Positions 29,966 to 42,044 of a stretch of 64,000 nt of DNA are shown here, piece after piece. Within the stretch, counting starts at the first letter, position 1. Every line of letters starts with the position of its first letter. The translations under genes were made by a program, and so were the position numbers. Source of the stretch: Haliotis asinina (lineage: Eukaryota; Mollusca; Gastropoda; Lepetellida; Haliotidae); contig NC_090291.1 in assembly GCF_037392515.1 (NCBI RefSeq), positions 38,401,001 to 38,465,000 of the forward strand. Reading direction: 5' to 3'. A model generated the notes under the pieces. It did no database searches. It saw only the letters and a list, made by a program, of their open reading frames with translations, and had not been told where the DNA came from.

Positions 29966-31631
29966 AACGGCGGAATCAGTTTAAATGTGTACACAGGCTT
30001 TGTGGAAATAACCAATCGAATGCGTAATAATTACACCAAGTCCAAATGCTTTCCTACTGATGCACTTTGATTTGAGGATGTATATGATCCAACCCCGCCA
30101 AAGACTTACAGCAAAACACTACTCAATAACTGGTGCTTTGCTAACGTATTGTAGAAGTATTATATGTTTTCGGGAGCCAGTGTTTACTATCGTTACATCT
30201 GGTTGTTTTGCAGAAGGACAGGAGGTTGTTTCAAAGTCTTAGTGAGATAATTTACAGTTGTTCATGTAATCAGACAGTAAACGCGTTTTTTAAAGATCAC
30301 ATATACTCCAGGTGGTGCAAATACATAAATCACTCATAAGCATCTTTGTAAAAGAAACACCGTCATTAAAACGACTCATTTCGATCTTGAATTACCTTAA
30401 ATCAACATTTTTGAAAACAGTTCATAATTCTCAACCGCGAACGAAATTTCAGCAAATCAGAGCGACGTGTCTCCGTGACGTAGTATGAGGTATATACATC
30501 CATCAACATTTCAGGGGGTAAAATATTTCGCTAACACGTTTGCACAAACGCGACAGCTGTTGTGAAAAATGAAAGCTATATGTTCTCACAATCTACTATC
30601 ATTTAGTTTTAAACCTGCTTTGCCTAGTTTCCGAGTTACAGCTTGTTTTCATAGACGATTCTGTCAAAATCACTTGTCACTAGGTTGTAATCCATGGTAG
30701 GTGGTTTAAACCTACACGTTATATGTCATCATTCACTTGATGCTCAGTTAAAGAATTTATAACAGGTATATTTAGTGGTAACGCCACCTACATTACAAAG
30801 GTCCCCATTTGGCATTTCTTGTGTCCGGATTGATCAAAGCATTAACCGATAACACGCTGATTAATTGATTAATTACTTTTATGCGGATTTGTCAGAAGGT
30901 AGTGTTTGTGTATGTACATTTACTAATCTATACTGAATACACTCTGTCGTGTCCGTGTCTGTGTCTGTGTAAAAACAACACCCTTCTTTCAAAGGATTAA
31001 CCGCCAATGCATTGATTGATTGCTCGTTATTGGCTAACTAAATTACGTTTTTACAAGAATGACGGACATTGTGCAATTAGTTGCCAGACGTGCTGTCTTG
31101 GGTCACCAGAGAGACTATACACCAATGTGAAATACCCGAAACGACTGTTAAAAGGCACATCACTTGGAAAATCTTCAGATGAATGGCATATCACTCGTTT
31201 TTGTGAATATTGATAGATACATTCCTCGAACAAGGTAATAGCCTGGCATTGCTCCTGTAACTCTCATTTGTTTTAATTTTGATATTTGCACTGTGTTTTT
31301 ATTAAGTTGTCGTAACATTCAACAGAATCATTGTTTTCGTCGTGAAGAGTAATGATACATACAACATACATTAGGGCGTGCGTGCGAATTATGATTCAAC
31401 GTGGCAAACTATCAAATGTCTATATGTTACATTCCTGTTATAATTCACTATAAGTATCAGATCGCTTCTATTTATTAAGTTTCAAAATGCATACAAATAT
31501 GATTATAAAGTAATTAGGATTATAAGACCAAATAAAAAGGCGTACATTGACTAGTGTCTGCATACTGATGAGTGAACATAGATAATCCAAGTGAATTAAG
31601 CAACTGAAGAAATTTATCGCACAGTATTGTC
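29966..31631. other. Gene-free, nothing supported
   Basis: Short frames only, without motif or splice support. Confidence 0.4.
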
Positions 31632-32165
31632 ACTTCGACCCCATCTCGCTTCCATGGAAGAAGTAGTTATGTTGTGTCATGCAAAATCCGTTGACCTTGA
31701 TTCAAATTCATATTTATCTACAAGTAGAAAGTAGTTTTGATTTTCTCACTTGATGAAAACAAACCATAATGTCAATAATTCTAACGGACTTAACTTCACG
31801 ATTTTAAAAAATGGCTGAGGATAGATGCTATTTAAGTTTGTTTTCATCGGCTTACAAAATCAAAATTACTTTCTACTGATAGTAGTATATGTATTTGATT
31901 GATGGACAATAAGATTTTGCATGACATTGCTTGTAACCGTATAACAATTTCACTCTTGGAAGCGAGGCGGGGGTCAATTTAATATCACCTACAACATTAT
32001 TGATTGTCACTTCTACCACAACCTCGCTCCCGTGGAAGAAACCGTTATGTTCATGCAAAATCCTTTTGGCCAGCAATGTGTAGTAAGTAGACTTGATTTT
32101 ATAACTCGATGAAAACAAATCTCAGTAGCATTTTCAATCCTGGAAGCGTGGTAGGGGTCGAACCA
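31632..32165. repeat. Cluster of direct and inverted repeats
   Basis: Two direct copies (31635-31765 and 32010-32120) carry CTCGCTCCCGTGGAAGAA-like, GTTATGTTGTGTCATGCAAAATCC-like and GATGAAAACAAA strings. An inverted copy (31845-31975) reads TTTTGCATGACATTGCTTGT and TTGGAAGCGAGGCGGGGGTC, and another inverted stub is at 32140-32160. The arrangement looks like adjacent or nested palindromic elements. Confidence 0.65.
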
Positions 32166-33084
32166 CCCGATTCAGTATATACTACAGGCTTCCACAACGC
32201 TCGCAAACAACTCATTTACCATGAATTTTCCGATTTTCTGGTGGAAATCTGTGCATAGTGATATCATCATCTGACGCCAAGGAGCAATTGACGACAACAC
32301 AACAGTTCGGCAGGTCTTAGTTGACGTCGAGAGATCATCAAAATGACGAGCTTTCAACACATTTTCTATACAACTAACTGAAAATCGTTCCTCATGACGT
32401 CACTGCAGGTCTCTGGCGACAGAGTTACGTAACCTGTCAGTAGCTTCGTTGAAGCAGACGGCTTTTAGGCAACTTTTAATCGCTTGGTATGAATTAACCA
32501 TACGTTTTTAAAGAACAAGTTTGGTGTTCCGCTTAAGACTAACAAGTCTTTCATATGTAATGGTTAAAACAGTTAAAAAAATAAATAGAGTTTATTCGTT
32601 CTTTGATCGCCTGAACACCTTTAACTGAATTACTGAAAACTGTTATCGTCCTTTTATGGGTTTTTGTTGTTATTTTCGATAATAGGATGAACAGTTGTTA
32701 AACATTCCTCTAATAGTCACATGCTATTGTGACGGAACCCGCAGTCAGAAAACATTTGACGTTCGAAAATGCATTATCCGCCGAAAGCGTTACAGTCCCA
32801 GTGCGCAGTGTTCACTCGTATTTATCTCTCCTTGGGTGACTAATCAAAACTTCATGTGAAGTGCTTTGCTAGTTTGATTGTCCTTTTTCTACGGAAGTCA
32901 TTGTGAGTGAATTTAAAATTTAAGTCGCATTTTAATCATAGTCAGACGAGGCTGTTTGATGTTGGCGTAACGCCCGAATCCGTGAAAATCATAGACGTTT
33001 GTTTGTTGACTTACGCTTAGTCTCTGAATATATGATTTTGTTTGTTTTAAATAAACCGACTGAAAATGAGTCCACGGTTGAAGA
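32166..33084. other. Gene-free, nothing supported
   Basis: No gene or known repeat recognised. Confidence 0.4.
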
Positions 33085-33205
33085 GATTCAGAACCTGGGG
33101 AAATCTAGACTTGCTTCATTTAGGGCTTTGACACTGCAGGGAGGGCTTAGTTGTAGAGAAAATAATATGGGCCAGGGACTGTGAGATAGGCTAATCAGTT
33201 TGGTA
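33085..33205. repeat. Dispersed family D copy
   Basis: GATTCAGAACCTGGGGAAAT, GACTTGCTTCATTTAGGGC, CACTGCAGGGAGGGCTTA and GGCCAGGGACTGTGAGATAG. Confidence 0.6.
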
Positions 33206-33486
33206 AATTTCACGAACACGACTCTGATGGCAACAAGTTTAGAAGCATGATTACGGATTTCTAACCCATGACCAAAAATAATCTGGCACATCAACAAAGG
33301 GGCGCAACCCAACCCAGCAGAGTGAAGTGCGACGCTTCAGATAATAGCTCTTGATCCTACACCGCCCTTGTCCAGTCCTGTTGGGTGTGTTATATCTGAT
33401 CTTAAATGTGGTTCACACAGTAAATCATTGTATGAAATGTTTGCCAAACAAATGCACACATCCTCATATTTATGTCAGTCAAGCGG

Positions 33487-33669
33487 TTAAATAGTTTGCT
33501 CGTCTTCCCGAAAGAGCGGGTCGAGAGTGAACATGGTCTCATTGTATAAAGATAAGCTCAAGGTCTGTAGGAAGTCGAGGTAATTATTCTTTGTGTCTTG
33601 CTGAAGATCTGGAAAAAAGCTCTGAAAAAGTATTCTTTCACTCTCATTTTTGTTTGAATTCCAGTACAC
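33487..33669 (-). other. Unassigned ORF, possible terminal exon
   Basis: A 60-codon minus frame. The last 45 residues, after a possible acceptor TTTTTTCCAG, look protein-like (NYLDFLQTLSLSLYNETMF and DPLFREDEQTI). No partner exon or family was identified. It could be chance or a relic. Confidence 0.2.
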
Positions 33670-34005
33670 TTAGCATTCTTCTTCGAAACATCTAGTATTT
33701 AGGAAGGTACGTGCTAGTTCAACAGGTTGACACTGCAAATACCTATGATATATTTCTCTAATATTCAAACTAACAGTTCTCATAACACTTAAATGATAAT
33801 TTCTTGAAGAATATTCAATGAATAGGGGTTTTTTTTGTTGTTGTAAATGTTACCAGATTGTTTCCTGTCCAAATTTGAACAATATGATATTTAAAAATAA
33901 ATTGAAAGGTGTCATAAAAAAACATTACGAACTGTTTATCTTGATATTTCTATTTGATAATTGCATTTACCAAAGTAAAAGTAAGCATAATTTTAACACC
34001 AAAGG

Positions 34006-34156
34006 GAACCGTAGGTTAGCCGATAGGTTAAAGCGTTCGCTCGACATGCCGAAGCTCGGGTTCGATGGGTACGATGTGTGAAACCCGTTTCTAGTGCTCC
34101 CCACCTTGATATTGCCGAAATATTGCCCAAGGCGGCGTAAAACTCACTTAAACATA
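34006..34156 (+). mobile_element. SINE family B
   Basis: GTAGGTTAGCCGATAGGTTA (A box), CGGGTTCGATGGGTACGATG (B box), a TTGATATTGCCGAAATATTG body and a GGCGGCGTAAAACTCACTTA tail. Confidence 0.85.
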
Positions 34157-34222
34157 CTAACAAGTGGTGCCAGATAAAGTCATATGGAATTCTCTCGATT
34201 TTCAACCACCTCATAACTTTTA

Positions 34223-34468
34223 GTGCAAGGACACTATAAGCTTGTAGAGCTGAGTAGTGATACGTGTGGAACAGGGTCCTGCCACACTATAAATATGCAC
34301 GAAGTTCTGGAACGCAGGCTGGCTACTCGCGTGTCTGAAGCTACACGCGTGGCTTGTCATCAATATTCTAGCCACCTGTTGCTAGTTACTCCCGACAAGC
34401 CGTGGCACAAGGACAGCGGAGCACGTGGAGATTCCGGGAGGATATGTGTACTCTGCACAAGGTAAAAT
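34223..34468 (+). other. Unassigned ORF, possible first exon
   Basis: An 80-codon frame with a TATA-like CTATAAATATG at 34288, just before an internal ATG, and GT at its end (CACAAGGTAAAA). The encoded peptide shows no known motif. Confidence 0.15.
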
Positions 34469-34596
34469 AGACTTGAACCTTTAAACACTTTCTACAGTTA
34501 CTCTAGTAATAGAAACAATATCGGTAAGAGTTTCCCAGCATCCTAAAGCTTGGGGTCCGTCAAACTGATCAGTTTCAGAAAACTGCCGCTGCTACA

Positions 34597-34690
34597 ACCA
34601 CCACCACCACCACCACAACAACAACAATTGCTGCTCCTCCCACTCCTCCTCCTCCTACTACTACTACTATTACTACTACTACTACTACTT

Positions 34691-34753
<63 letters not shown>

Positions 34754-34758
34754 CTGCT
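34597..34758 (+). repeat. Compound trinucleotide microsatellite
   Basis: (ACC)n, (ACA)n, (CTC)n and then about 27 near-continuous ACT repeats. Poly-Leu and poly-Val frames on the two strands are artefacts of this array. Confidence 0.98.
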
Positions 34759-34971
34759 GCTGCAGTCACTGCTATGACCAGACCAGCTAGGTACAAAATA
34801 CGGTCAAATACATATACATATGTAGAGTGGAACTAATGTTTTGTTTCCTTTCCACGGGTAATATTATATGTATGGGCATCATTGTATCGGTTTAGTTTAA
34901 AGGTACTTTCTTTTTTATCTCGTCACTATTTATACGTATAAATATTTTCCCTTTCCATATTATTTAACCGG

Positions 34972-35113
34972 TTCAACCTTTCGCTCGTCTCGTCTAAGAA
35001 CCAGGTTTGATTCCGGGGTACAATGCATGAAGCCCATTTCTGCTGTCCCTTGTCGTGATATTGCTGGAATATTGCTAAAAGCGGCGTAAAACCATACTCC
35101 CTCACTCATTCAA
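34972..35113 (+). mobile_element. SINE family B
   Basis: GGTTTGATTCCGGGGTACAA, TGAAGCCCATTTCTGCTGTC, GATATTGCTGGAATATTGC and GCGGCGTAAAACCATACTCC. Confidence 0.9.
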
Positions 35114-35577
35114 CCGGTGTAGATTACACGTGTATACAGCTATCCCTATCCGTATATCTTTGAACCAGCTCCCATATCAAGTTCATGGTATAAACAAGAT
35201 ATCATATATAACCGCGATTACTTCTCAACAATAAAACATATACACACAACCCACTACATGTACCCTGATTCACATACTCTAGGGCTAGTTCATATCACAC
35301 ACAACAACGTGTTCACTGAACCACCGGGAACTGCGTCAGCTGGTTGGTGGGTCTCATTGATTGCCCAACACCATGCTGTATTATTCCTAGCCATTCATCC
35401 GTCTCCGAAATGACACATTACTTCACTATAAATATGAGTTCAGTAGATTTCTATGCTCACTCATCAGACAGGTGGTTGTGATCGGTTACTGAGGCAACAG
35501 TTAATCGAGACGAGCATAAAGGTTATAAAAGGTTATATGCCTCATGTTTCGTACGTAGTAACAACATTATGATACTG

Positions 35578-35697
35578 AGAGAGTGAGTGAGGGACTATGG
35601 TTAAATCGCTGAAAATGAGCTGCATACACCATACCCATATGGGGAATCGAACCAGGTTTTCGAAGGGATAAGCGAACACTTTAACCACTAGGCTCCC
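35578..35697 (-). mobile_element. SINE family B, partial
   Basis: CACCATACCCATATGGGGAA, TCGAACCAGGTTTTCG, GATAAGCGAACACTTTAACC and ACTAGGCTCCCA in reverse order. Confidence 0.8.
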
Positions 35698-35837
35698 AGA
35701 GAACACTTATGTGCTGCGCAAATTAGAGGTGCATGTATGTTGGATTACCTGCTAATTCAATTTGATATGAAATATATTTACACATATGAATATCATTTTA
35801 AAAGTCACACAAGCTACACAGTCAATGCATCAGACCA

Positions 35838-35962
35838 GGGTCCCTTTTCACAAAGCTTTCGTAAGGAGATATCTCGTAACTTTCTTCGTAGCAATCGTAT
35901 CTCCCATATTTTAACATGGGGACTTTAGGCTTACGAGAGTTTTGTGAAACCATGCCCAGGGT
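35838..35962. repeat. Palindromic family P2
   Basis: AGGGTCCCTTTTCACAAAGC pairs with the region reading TTTTGTGAAACCATGCCCAG, with CTCGTAA/TTACGAG inner arms. Related copies lie at 48776 and 49566. Confidence 0.7.
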
Positions 35963-36061
35963 GATAGGGCTAGGACAACAGGTTGTATTTAGAAAGTTTT
36001 ATCCTGACCTTTGGCTTCCAAACATTAATTTTTAACAAGCGCCATGACATGTCACCTTACG

Positions 36062-36212
36062 AGTGAGTTGAGTTTTACGCTGTCTGTGGCAATATTCCAG
36101 CAAAGTTATTTGGGGAACACCAGAGATGGATTGGCACTTTGTACCGACGTAGGGAAACAAACCCGGACCAACGGCATGACGAGCGAACGCTTCAACCGCT
36201 GATCTACCACAT
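36062..36212 (-). mobile_element. SINE family B
   Basis: GAGTGAGTTGAGTTTTACGC, GGCAATATTCCAGCAAAG, ACAAACCCGGACCAACGGCA and GAACGCTTCAACCGCTGATC. Confidence 0.85.
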
Positions 36213-36429
36213 GTTGTGAGCGACAGTTACCATACTTGTCGAATGTGCAATATCAGCAGACTCCTGTCAAACAGCTTGCTTTTCTGAGTAGGCAGTTTCT
36301 CGTGTAATGGGAACATATTCCCTCACGGAATGTGAGTGGGCGGCCCGTCACTAAAACTAGACAACTGAATATATTCAAGCTAGGTATATATGTTAGCAAG
36401 TGCTTGACACTTGTCTTGGATCTCGGGCA

Positions 36430-36540
36430 CTAGGTGGGCGGCGAACTCGTCGAGTGGTAATCCCAACCACTTGTCAGGCCGAAGACATGGCTTCGATCCA
36501 TGGAAATGTAAATTTTGTGAAAGCCATGTCTGGATTCTCC
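36430..36540 (+). mobile_element. SINE family B, very old
   Basis: GGTGGGCGGCGAACTCGTCG, GAGTGGTAATCCCAACCAC, GCCGAAGACATGGCTTCGAT and GTGAAAGCCATGTCTGG line up with the family B head. The opposed 69-codon ORF is therefore not a gene. Confidence 0.55.
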
Positions 36541-36719
36541 CTGAAGTGAGGTTGCAGGAACATTGCGTCCTCAAGACGTTGTGAGACAATAATATCAGAC
36601 TGGGTTATGTGTACAGCGTTTATTTTCAAGACTTAATGAACTGAATTTTATAATATATACACATTATTTACAATCCGACCTCGTCCTCCGGCAGTAGAGG
36701 TGCATGCTTACATCATTGT

Positions 36720-36970
36720 GTATCACTTGTATCTTTATGTATCACTTGTATCATTATGTATCATGTGTATCATTATGTATCACTTGTATCATTATGTATC
36801 ACTTGTATCATGATGTATCACTTGTATCATTATGTATCACATGTATGATTATGTATCACTTGTATCATTATGTATCACTTGTATCATTATGTATCACTTG
36901 TATCATTATATATCACTTGTATCATTATGTATCACTTGTATCATTATGTATCACATGTATCATTATGTAC
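36720..36970 (+). repeat. 19-bp tandem repeat, about 13 copies
   Basis: The unit is TATCACTTGTATCATTATG with minor substitutions (CACATG, ATGATG, ATTATA). The repetitive ORF at 36704-37048 is a by-product. Confidence 0.95.
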
Positions 36971-37039
36971 AAAATGTATGTTACATCTTGGATTTATGAG
37001 TGGCCAACGTTATGTTCTGAACAGGGAAACTGTAGAGTC

Positions 37040-37160
37040 TTTGAATGACATTTAGAAGTGATACACATAAAGGCACGATTTTGTTTATGGATGACAACTT
37101 CTTTATTGTGAAGAGTCGCGACGTTTCGAAGAATATTCTTACTTCTTCATCAGGTGAATG
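37040..37160. repeat. Palindromic family P1, partial
   Basis: TTATGGATGACAACTTCTTT, GAAGAGTCGCGACGTTTCG, then CTTCTTCATCAGGTGAATG. This is the left half of family P1. Confidence 0.65.
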
Positions 37161-38300
37161 AAACTGTAGTGAGCAATCATGCCGATTCTGGCGCTTGGGT
37201 CACAAAGTGACCGGTACGGCCTATTTTGGATGTTATCCGCCCTAATGCATGTATGATAGCTACACAGTAGTCCTTGAAATGTTGTAAGATGAAGGGCCCG
37301 TAAACAAATAATGGATGTAGATAGCACAATCACACAAAGTAGAGACATAACCGCTGAAAACACACATATATCATTCATAGGCAAGTAAAGGTGTTGGCAA
37401 CCACAGGTAAGCCACAGTTGGTCTGTAATTCATATCTGACCAGCCACTGACAGAAACGAGAGCAAGTGAATCCAAACCTGAGACAGTGGACAGGTTCAGG
37501 TAAAGATCTCAAATTCACCTCACAAGTTACCTCCCTTTGTATAAAAACATCATTTAGGGAAACGTGAAGTGGTCGTGTTTTATCGTGCGTGAAATATCTT
37601 AATCTAGATGTTTTCCTCTAATTAGAGTTATCTCCCTCTGATGATTGATCGCGACAATGAGAAGTTATCAGAGCGTGGAATGACGTGTGTTATTCAAGTT
37701 GAAGGCATGCTTAAAGGTGGATTTTTGTGAATGGCTTGCATTGTTGGGTCTGGGAGTTCTATGCGCACGCGGTCCCCGTGTACCCTCGGCTGTGTTTGAT
37801 ACAACGTTGACATCAACATACACGGGAAGTCTAAACAATGTGAGGTAAGAAACGCACTCAGTGTTATTACTGATCGTTATCGTCAATAGAAATATGATCT
37901 TCAACTTTTTAAAGGCAGTTATCTGACATTAATCAGCATTTGCATTGTGTTTTATATTTGTAATCACCCTACCCGTGGTGACAACCACAATTAAAGGTGT
38001 TCCACGGTCAGAACAATCTGCAGCTGAACAGGTGTAAGGTATTCAAGGCATGTATGGCTGTTTGTATAGGTTAGTCATGTCAAACCCTGGTGTCATGTTT
38101 CAGGGAGTAATAAATCTCAGGGATTCATTCATTGTCTCATACAATTAGACTCGGTCCGGAGTAAATGGATGCAACTATGACAGATCGCTCAGTGTGAGCA
38201 GTGGGATGTAGGTTTGACGTAAGTGAATGTTTGTAGAATGGGTTAAACCGCTGAATTTCAGAAGTGACACAGATCTTGGGCGTATGTTGAGTTCACTGGG
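37161..38300. other. Gene-free; weak exon-like stretch only
   Basis: 37446-37498 is open between an acceptor (CTGACCAG) and a donor (GTAAAG), but it is too short to support. Nothing else was recognised. Confidence 0.35.
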
Positions 38301-38309
38301 GCAGGTAGG

Positions 38310-38690
38310 TAGACTGGTCCTTCTTCTCCTGTCTCTCTCCCTCTCATTCTCTCTCACGTCGCTCTCCCTTTGACCCACCCCTCCCCCTCTCTCCTCATTT
38401 TCTCTCTTGTCGCTCTTCCTCTCGCTTTCCCTCGTCGCTCTCTCTCCCTCTTGCCGCTCCATCCCTGTCATTCACTATCTTGTCGCCCTCCCCCTCTCAT
38501 TCCCTCTCTTGTTGCACACTCTCTCCCTCTTATTTTCTCTCTTGTCGATGTATCCTCTTCCTCTCTCTCCCCCCCACCTGTCTCTCTACCTCTCAATCTC
38601 TCTCTCGTCGCTCTCCCTCTCCATTCTCCACCCCTCCTGTCCCCTCTCACATTTCTCTCTCCGGAGCTGTTATTGGATGTGTTCGCCACC
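38310..38690 (+). repeat. CT-rich low-complexity tract
   Basis: Pyrimidine-rich sequence built on CTCTCTCC and CTCTTGTCGCTC. ORFs on both strands here are low-complexity artefacts. A second poly-C/CT run lies at 38806-38850. Confidence 0.9.
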
Positions 38691-38935
38691 CAGGCCGAAA
38701 CCTAACCTACCCATATCTCTAAAATCCTAACCTGACTATTAGAGGAAAGGATTATTGGTAAAATAGTCAAAAAATAAGGTGGCGTACATATTCTATAATC
38801 GCACCCTCTCTCCCTCCCCCCCCCCCCCTCTCTCTCTCTCCTTGCGCCCTCTCTCTTCGGCTGGTTACACCATAGCTCTAAAATGAGCAAATACGTAATG
38901 AGCATTTTGTTTATATTTCACAAGACCTTAAGCCC

Positions 38936-39116
38936 AAGCGTTTGTACACTTTGTCTGTGTCGTATTTAATTATTGACGAGCCAGAAGAGGTGAGGATTGT
39001 TTATGTGAGGAATGCAGACGAATTGACGAGATTTAAAAGGCAGTCATGCTTGAGTGTCCGAAACACGTACTATAATAGCCACTACCTGTCTAGGCCTGAG
39101 CTGCCTGGATACAGGT
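38936..39116 (+). other. Candidate coding exon, unassigned
   Basis: Open from an AG (CTTAAG) to a donor (GATACAG/GTATTT). It encodes a composition-rich stretch with SYLIIDEPEEVRIVYVRNAD and RPELPGYR, unlike the surrounding repeats. It could be an extracellular exon of the LDLa membrane protein downstream. Its end phase does not match the next candidate exon at 40658, so the link is unproven. Confidence 0.35.
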
Positions 39117-39204
39117 ATTTACGATAAAGTTTTACGACAACACTATAATTATCAAATACCGCTTCCGTACATGGATTTCATCATCGATATTTTGTCATCG
39201 GTCG

Positions 39205-39360
39205 CGGGGTGCTGGGGTAGCCTAGTAGTTAAAGCGTCACGCCGAAGTCCCGGGTTCGTTTCCCCTCATAGGTACAATGAGTGTACCATTTGTGATGTCC
39301 CCTGTTGTGATACTGATGGAATATTGCTAAAACCGGCTTAAAACCAAGCTCACTCACTCT
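39205..39360 (+). mobile_element. SINE family B
   Basis: GGTAGCCTAGTAGTTAAAGC (A box), CCCGGGTTCGTTTCCCC (B box), GATGGAATATTGCTAAAACC and a CTCACTCACTC tail. Confidence 0.9.
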
Positions 39361-39436
39361 CATCGGACGCACGAAGGTATATAATCTATGACAACACCTT
39401 CACACGTTGTCTTGTTGTTAGGCATGGATATCCACG

Positions 39437-39571
39437 TTGTGAGTGAGTGTGGTTTTACGCCGCTTTTAGCAATATTCCAGCAATGGGCCTCACACATTTC
39501 GCTCACGTAGGGAATCAATCCCGGGTCTTTGTCGTGCCGAGCGATCGCTTTAACCACGAGGCTACCCAACA
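39437..39571 (-). mobile_element. SINE family B
   Basis: GAGTGAGTGTGGTTTTACGC, TTTTAGCAATATTCCAGCAA, TCAATCCCGGGTCTTTGTCG and TTTAACCACGAGGCTACCC. Confidence 0.9.
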
Positions 39572-39967
39572 GTTCTCGCTGTTGTGAGTTAATGTGACGT
39601 ATTACATACTTGGGTCAGGACACGGACAGGTATATACTGCAAATCTCCCGAACCAATGGAACCATATTTGAATCCTAGATTGTGTAAAATGTCATCTCGT
39701 TTTAACCTAATATGACTGATAACGTGCGAGTGACTATTCAGTTCCTCAGTGACTTGAATTATCAAATCCTTTAGAGTCACGGCGAACAACAATATTCACT
39801 CACTTCACATACTTCTGTCACAAAGTTCGGTCGAAAATAACGAAATTCGCAGAAACGCACTCCTTCATGAACACGGTTCTGCGTTAACTCAAACTTAATC
39901 ACGCCCTGTATGTTGTACAAGAGACTCACATATGTATGGCACGATAAGAACTCTATCTGCCCTACTG

Positions 39968-40060
39968 TGAGGCGGCGGGTTTGCCTAGTCAAAGTGTTAA
40001 TTTGTCAGAGCGAAGACCTGGGTTCGAACCCCAATATTCTTTTCGTGGGGAGCATAGAAA
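39968..40060 (+). repeat. tRNA-like SINE head
   Basis: GGCGGGTTTGCCTAGTCAAA and GACCTGGGTTCGAACCCCAA are A- and B-box-like. The body of family B is not recognisable after it. Confidence 0.5.
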
Positions 40061-40657
40061 TAGCTTATTTCTATTCTTCCACAACCCACTGTCTTTGTCG
40101 TCATAAATCCTCAGGTCGTAAAACACATTCATTGTGATATTTCCTTGTTACAGTCACGAGAACATTTTGACACCTAACGTCTGCGTCCTTGTACCTTTAC
40201 TAGAACGACTCCAGTAAAATATATTTTATAAAGTGAACAGAGCGACTGGATTTAAATAGTTATGCGCTATGTATACCCTGGGGATATACATATAGTACCT
40301 AAAATATCAACTTGAAATATTACGAGGCGCGGCGTTTATGATAAAGTCACAGACTGAGATCCAGGACTATTCTTGTCGTCGGCCGTGTCAATGATGACAG
40401 TCTGGTCTCTACATTAATATTCATGTATCGCTCATGCTGTTTTAAACATATCGCAGATCACATAAACCCATTGACTAATCTTGGCGACAGCTTTGAAATT
40501 TTCATATTTCTTGACAGGGTAGAATACGTTGTTCGCAGATGTGGAACCTTGTCGTTCTGAACTCGAAACATTAACTTTAATAGATTTTGTATCCTGACTC
40601 GCATGGATTGAATGTTACAGCTGTTTTTTTTTCTGAAGTTCCAGTCTTCCTTTTCAG
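40061..40657. other. Gene-free, nothing recognised
   Basis: No repeat or gene seen. Confidence 0.4.
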
Positions 40658-40710
40658 ACAGTCTCCATGCTGGAGTAGAGCTTCACCAACCAGCAGGCCC
40701 TGTACTTGAG
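40658..40710 (+). other. Possible 53-bp exon
   Basis: Acceptor CCTTTTCAG, donor GTAAGA; the open frame reads SLHAGVELHQPAGPVLE. The phases (1 in, 0 out) do not join directly to either neighbouring candidate exon. Confidence 0.25.
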
Positions 40711-40721
40711 GTAAGAGTGCG

Positions 40722-40882
40722 TGGTGAGTGAGTTTATTTTTACGCCTCTTTCAGCAATTTTCCAGCAATATCACGGCGGGGGACACCAGAAAGGAGCCTT
40801 ACACACTGTGCCCATGAGGAATCGAACCCGGGTCTTCGATGTGACTAGTGACCGCTTTAACCATTTGACTACCCTACCGCCG
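40722..40882 (-). mobile_element. SINE family B
   Basis: GTGAGTGAGTTTATTTTTAC, CACGGCGGGGGACACCAGAA, GAATCGAACCCGGGTCTTCG and GCTTTAACCATTTGACTACC. Confidence 0.92.
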
Positions 40883-41917
40883 AGAGTTTGTGGTCCGTTT
40901 GTCTTCGTGCGAACATATTGCCCCAAATTGTACATAATATTGAAGGTGAAGCTTAACTATATCATTTTTTACATCGTACCTTGATTTAAATGCCACCAAT
41001 CCTGGAACTATTACAATAGAGGGAAAACAGGTATATAACATTATCAAGTGGTGAAAGTACATCACGACATTCACGCGAGAAAGCGTGCAGTATTCTGCCA
41101 GATGGATAGAGACACACGTTTTAAACATATCAGGTCAACTTGCATATGAAACAATTCGAACATGATGACACAGCAGTGTGAAATGGATGACGTTTTCTTC
41201 CGTCATCAAATACGTCTCAACATACCTAAAGTTAGAGAGCTTAGTGGAAAGCCTCAAGCACAGAAGAATGATCATAGATGGGAACTTTCAGGAATTCATT
41301 GACATCCACGATAGAAATGTATATAGACGGGGTCTGAGAATCAACGTCCAGATCAAATATATTTACCCAATTAGCAGACACTGACATTGTTTTATTTTAT
41401 CTCCAAACCATTTCAAGCTTACACACGAGCCCGTGGCCTGTGCATGTCCAATTTAATTTGGCTAACATAGATCCCGCTTCTGTCAAGTTGGTGACAAATA
41501 CTGAGATTGACCGTGTCCGTCCTTTGATCTACTTACTTTACAGAAGAACCTGGGTGCGTTGTCTTATATATCGGTAAATGGGTCGGTATTGAAATGAGGG
41601 TCACGTTAGTGATATGTATTGGCCGAACGCCTAATAGCAACAAACCTGAACCCCCAAACGGAACTCATAAGCGCTGAGGTGGACTACAGTTGAGTGTGTA
41701 TGTGTGTGTTAGTGAGTGAGTGAGTGAGTGAGTGAATATTACACTTGAGTGTGTGAGTGAGTTAAAATCTATCTTCACAGTTACACTATTTCAGAAATAT
41801 TGCGACGAGACCAAGTTTACACTTAAGCATGAGAGTGCGTGAAGTGAAGGATTTAGCCAGAGTGACAGAGTGTATGTGACTGCGACGGTGAGTGGATGAG
41901 TCATACTGAGTGAGGAA
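40883..41917. other. Gene-free, GTGAGTGA microsatellite inside
   Basis: A (GTGA)n run at about 41711-41740. The 68-codon frame at 41178-41384 has no motif. Confidence 0.4.
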
Positions 41918-42044
41918 AGTTGACAGTTGGAAGTTTAAAATCGCCATTCTTTTTATATAGCTCTTTGGGGGTACTGTGTTGCCCTGAGTTTTCATGCATA
42001 GAGTGAGTTTTGCCTCCTGTCACTTCACTGTCATACGTCTGAGG
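41918..42044 (-). repeat. Repeat shared with 63768-63911, next to SINE B
   Basis: GAAAGTTGACAGTTGGAAG, AAATCGCC, TTTTCATGCATAGAGTGAG, then a minus-strand SINE B. The same order is found at 63768-64000. Confidence 0.75.

Noticed and set aside
34550-34796. Long poly-Leu and poly-Val ORFs on both strands
   Set aside because: They are translations of the ACT/CTC/CAC trinucleotide microsatellite.
36380-36589. 69-codon minus ORF that looks protein-like
   Set aside because: It runs antisense through an old SINE B whose A and B boxes can be traced.
36704-37055. Repetitive 114-codon ORF (YHLYHYVS pattern)
   Set aside because: Produced by the 19-bp tandem repeat; no other coding signal.
38175-38905. 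Ser/Leu/Pro-rich and Arg/Glu-rich ORFs
   Set aside because: Low-complexity CT-rich tract read in several frames.
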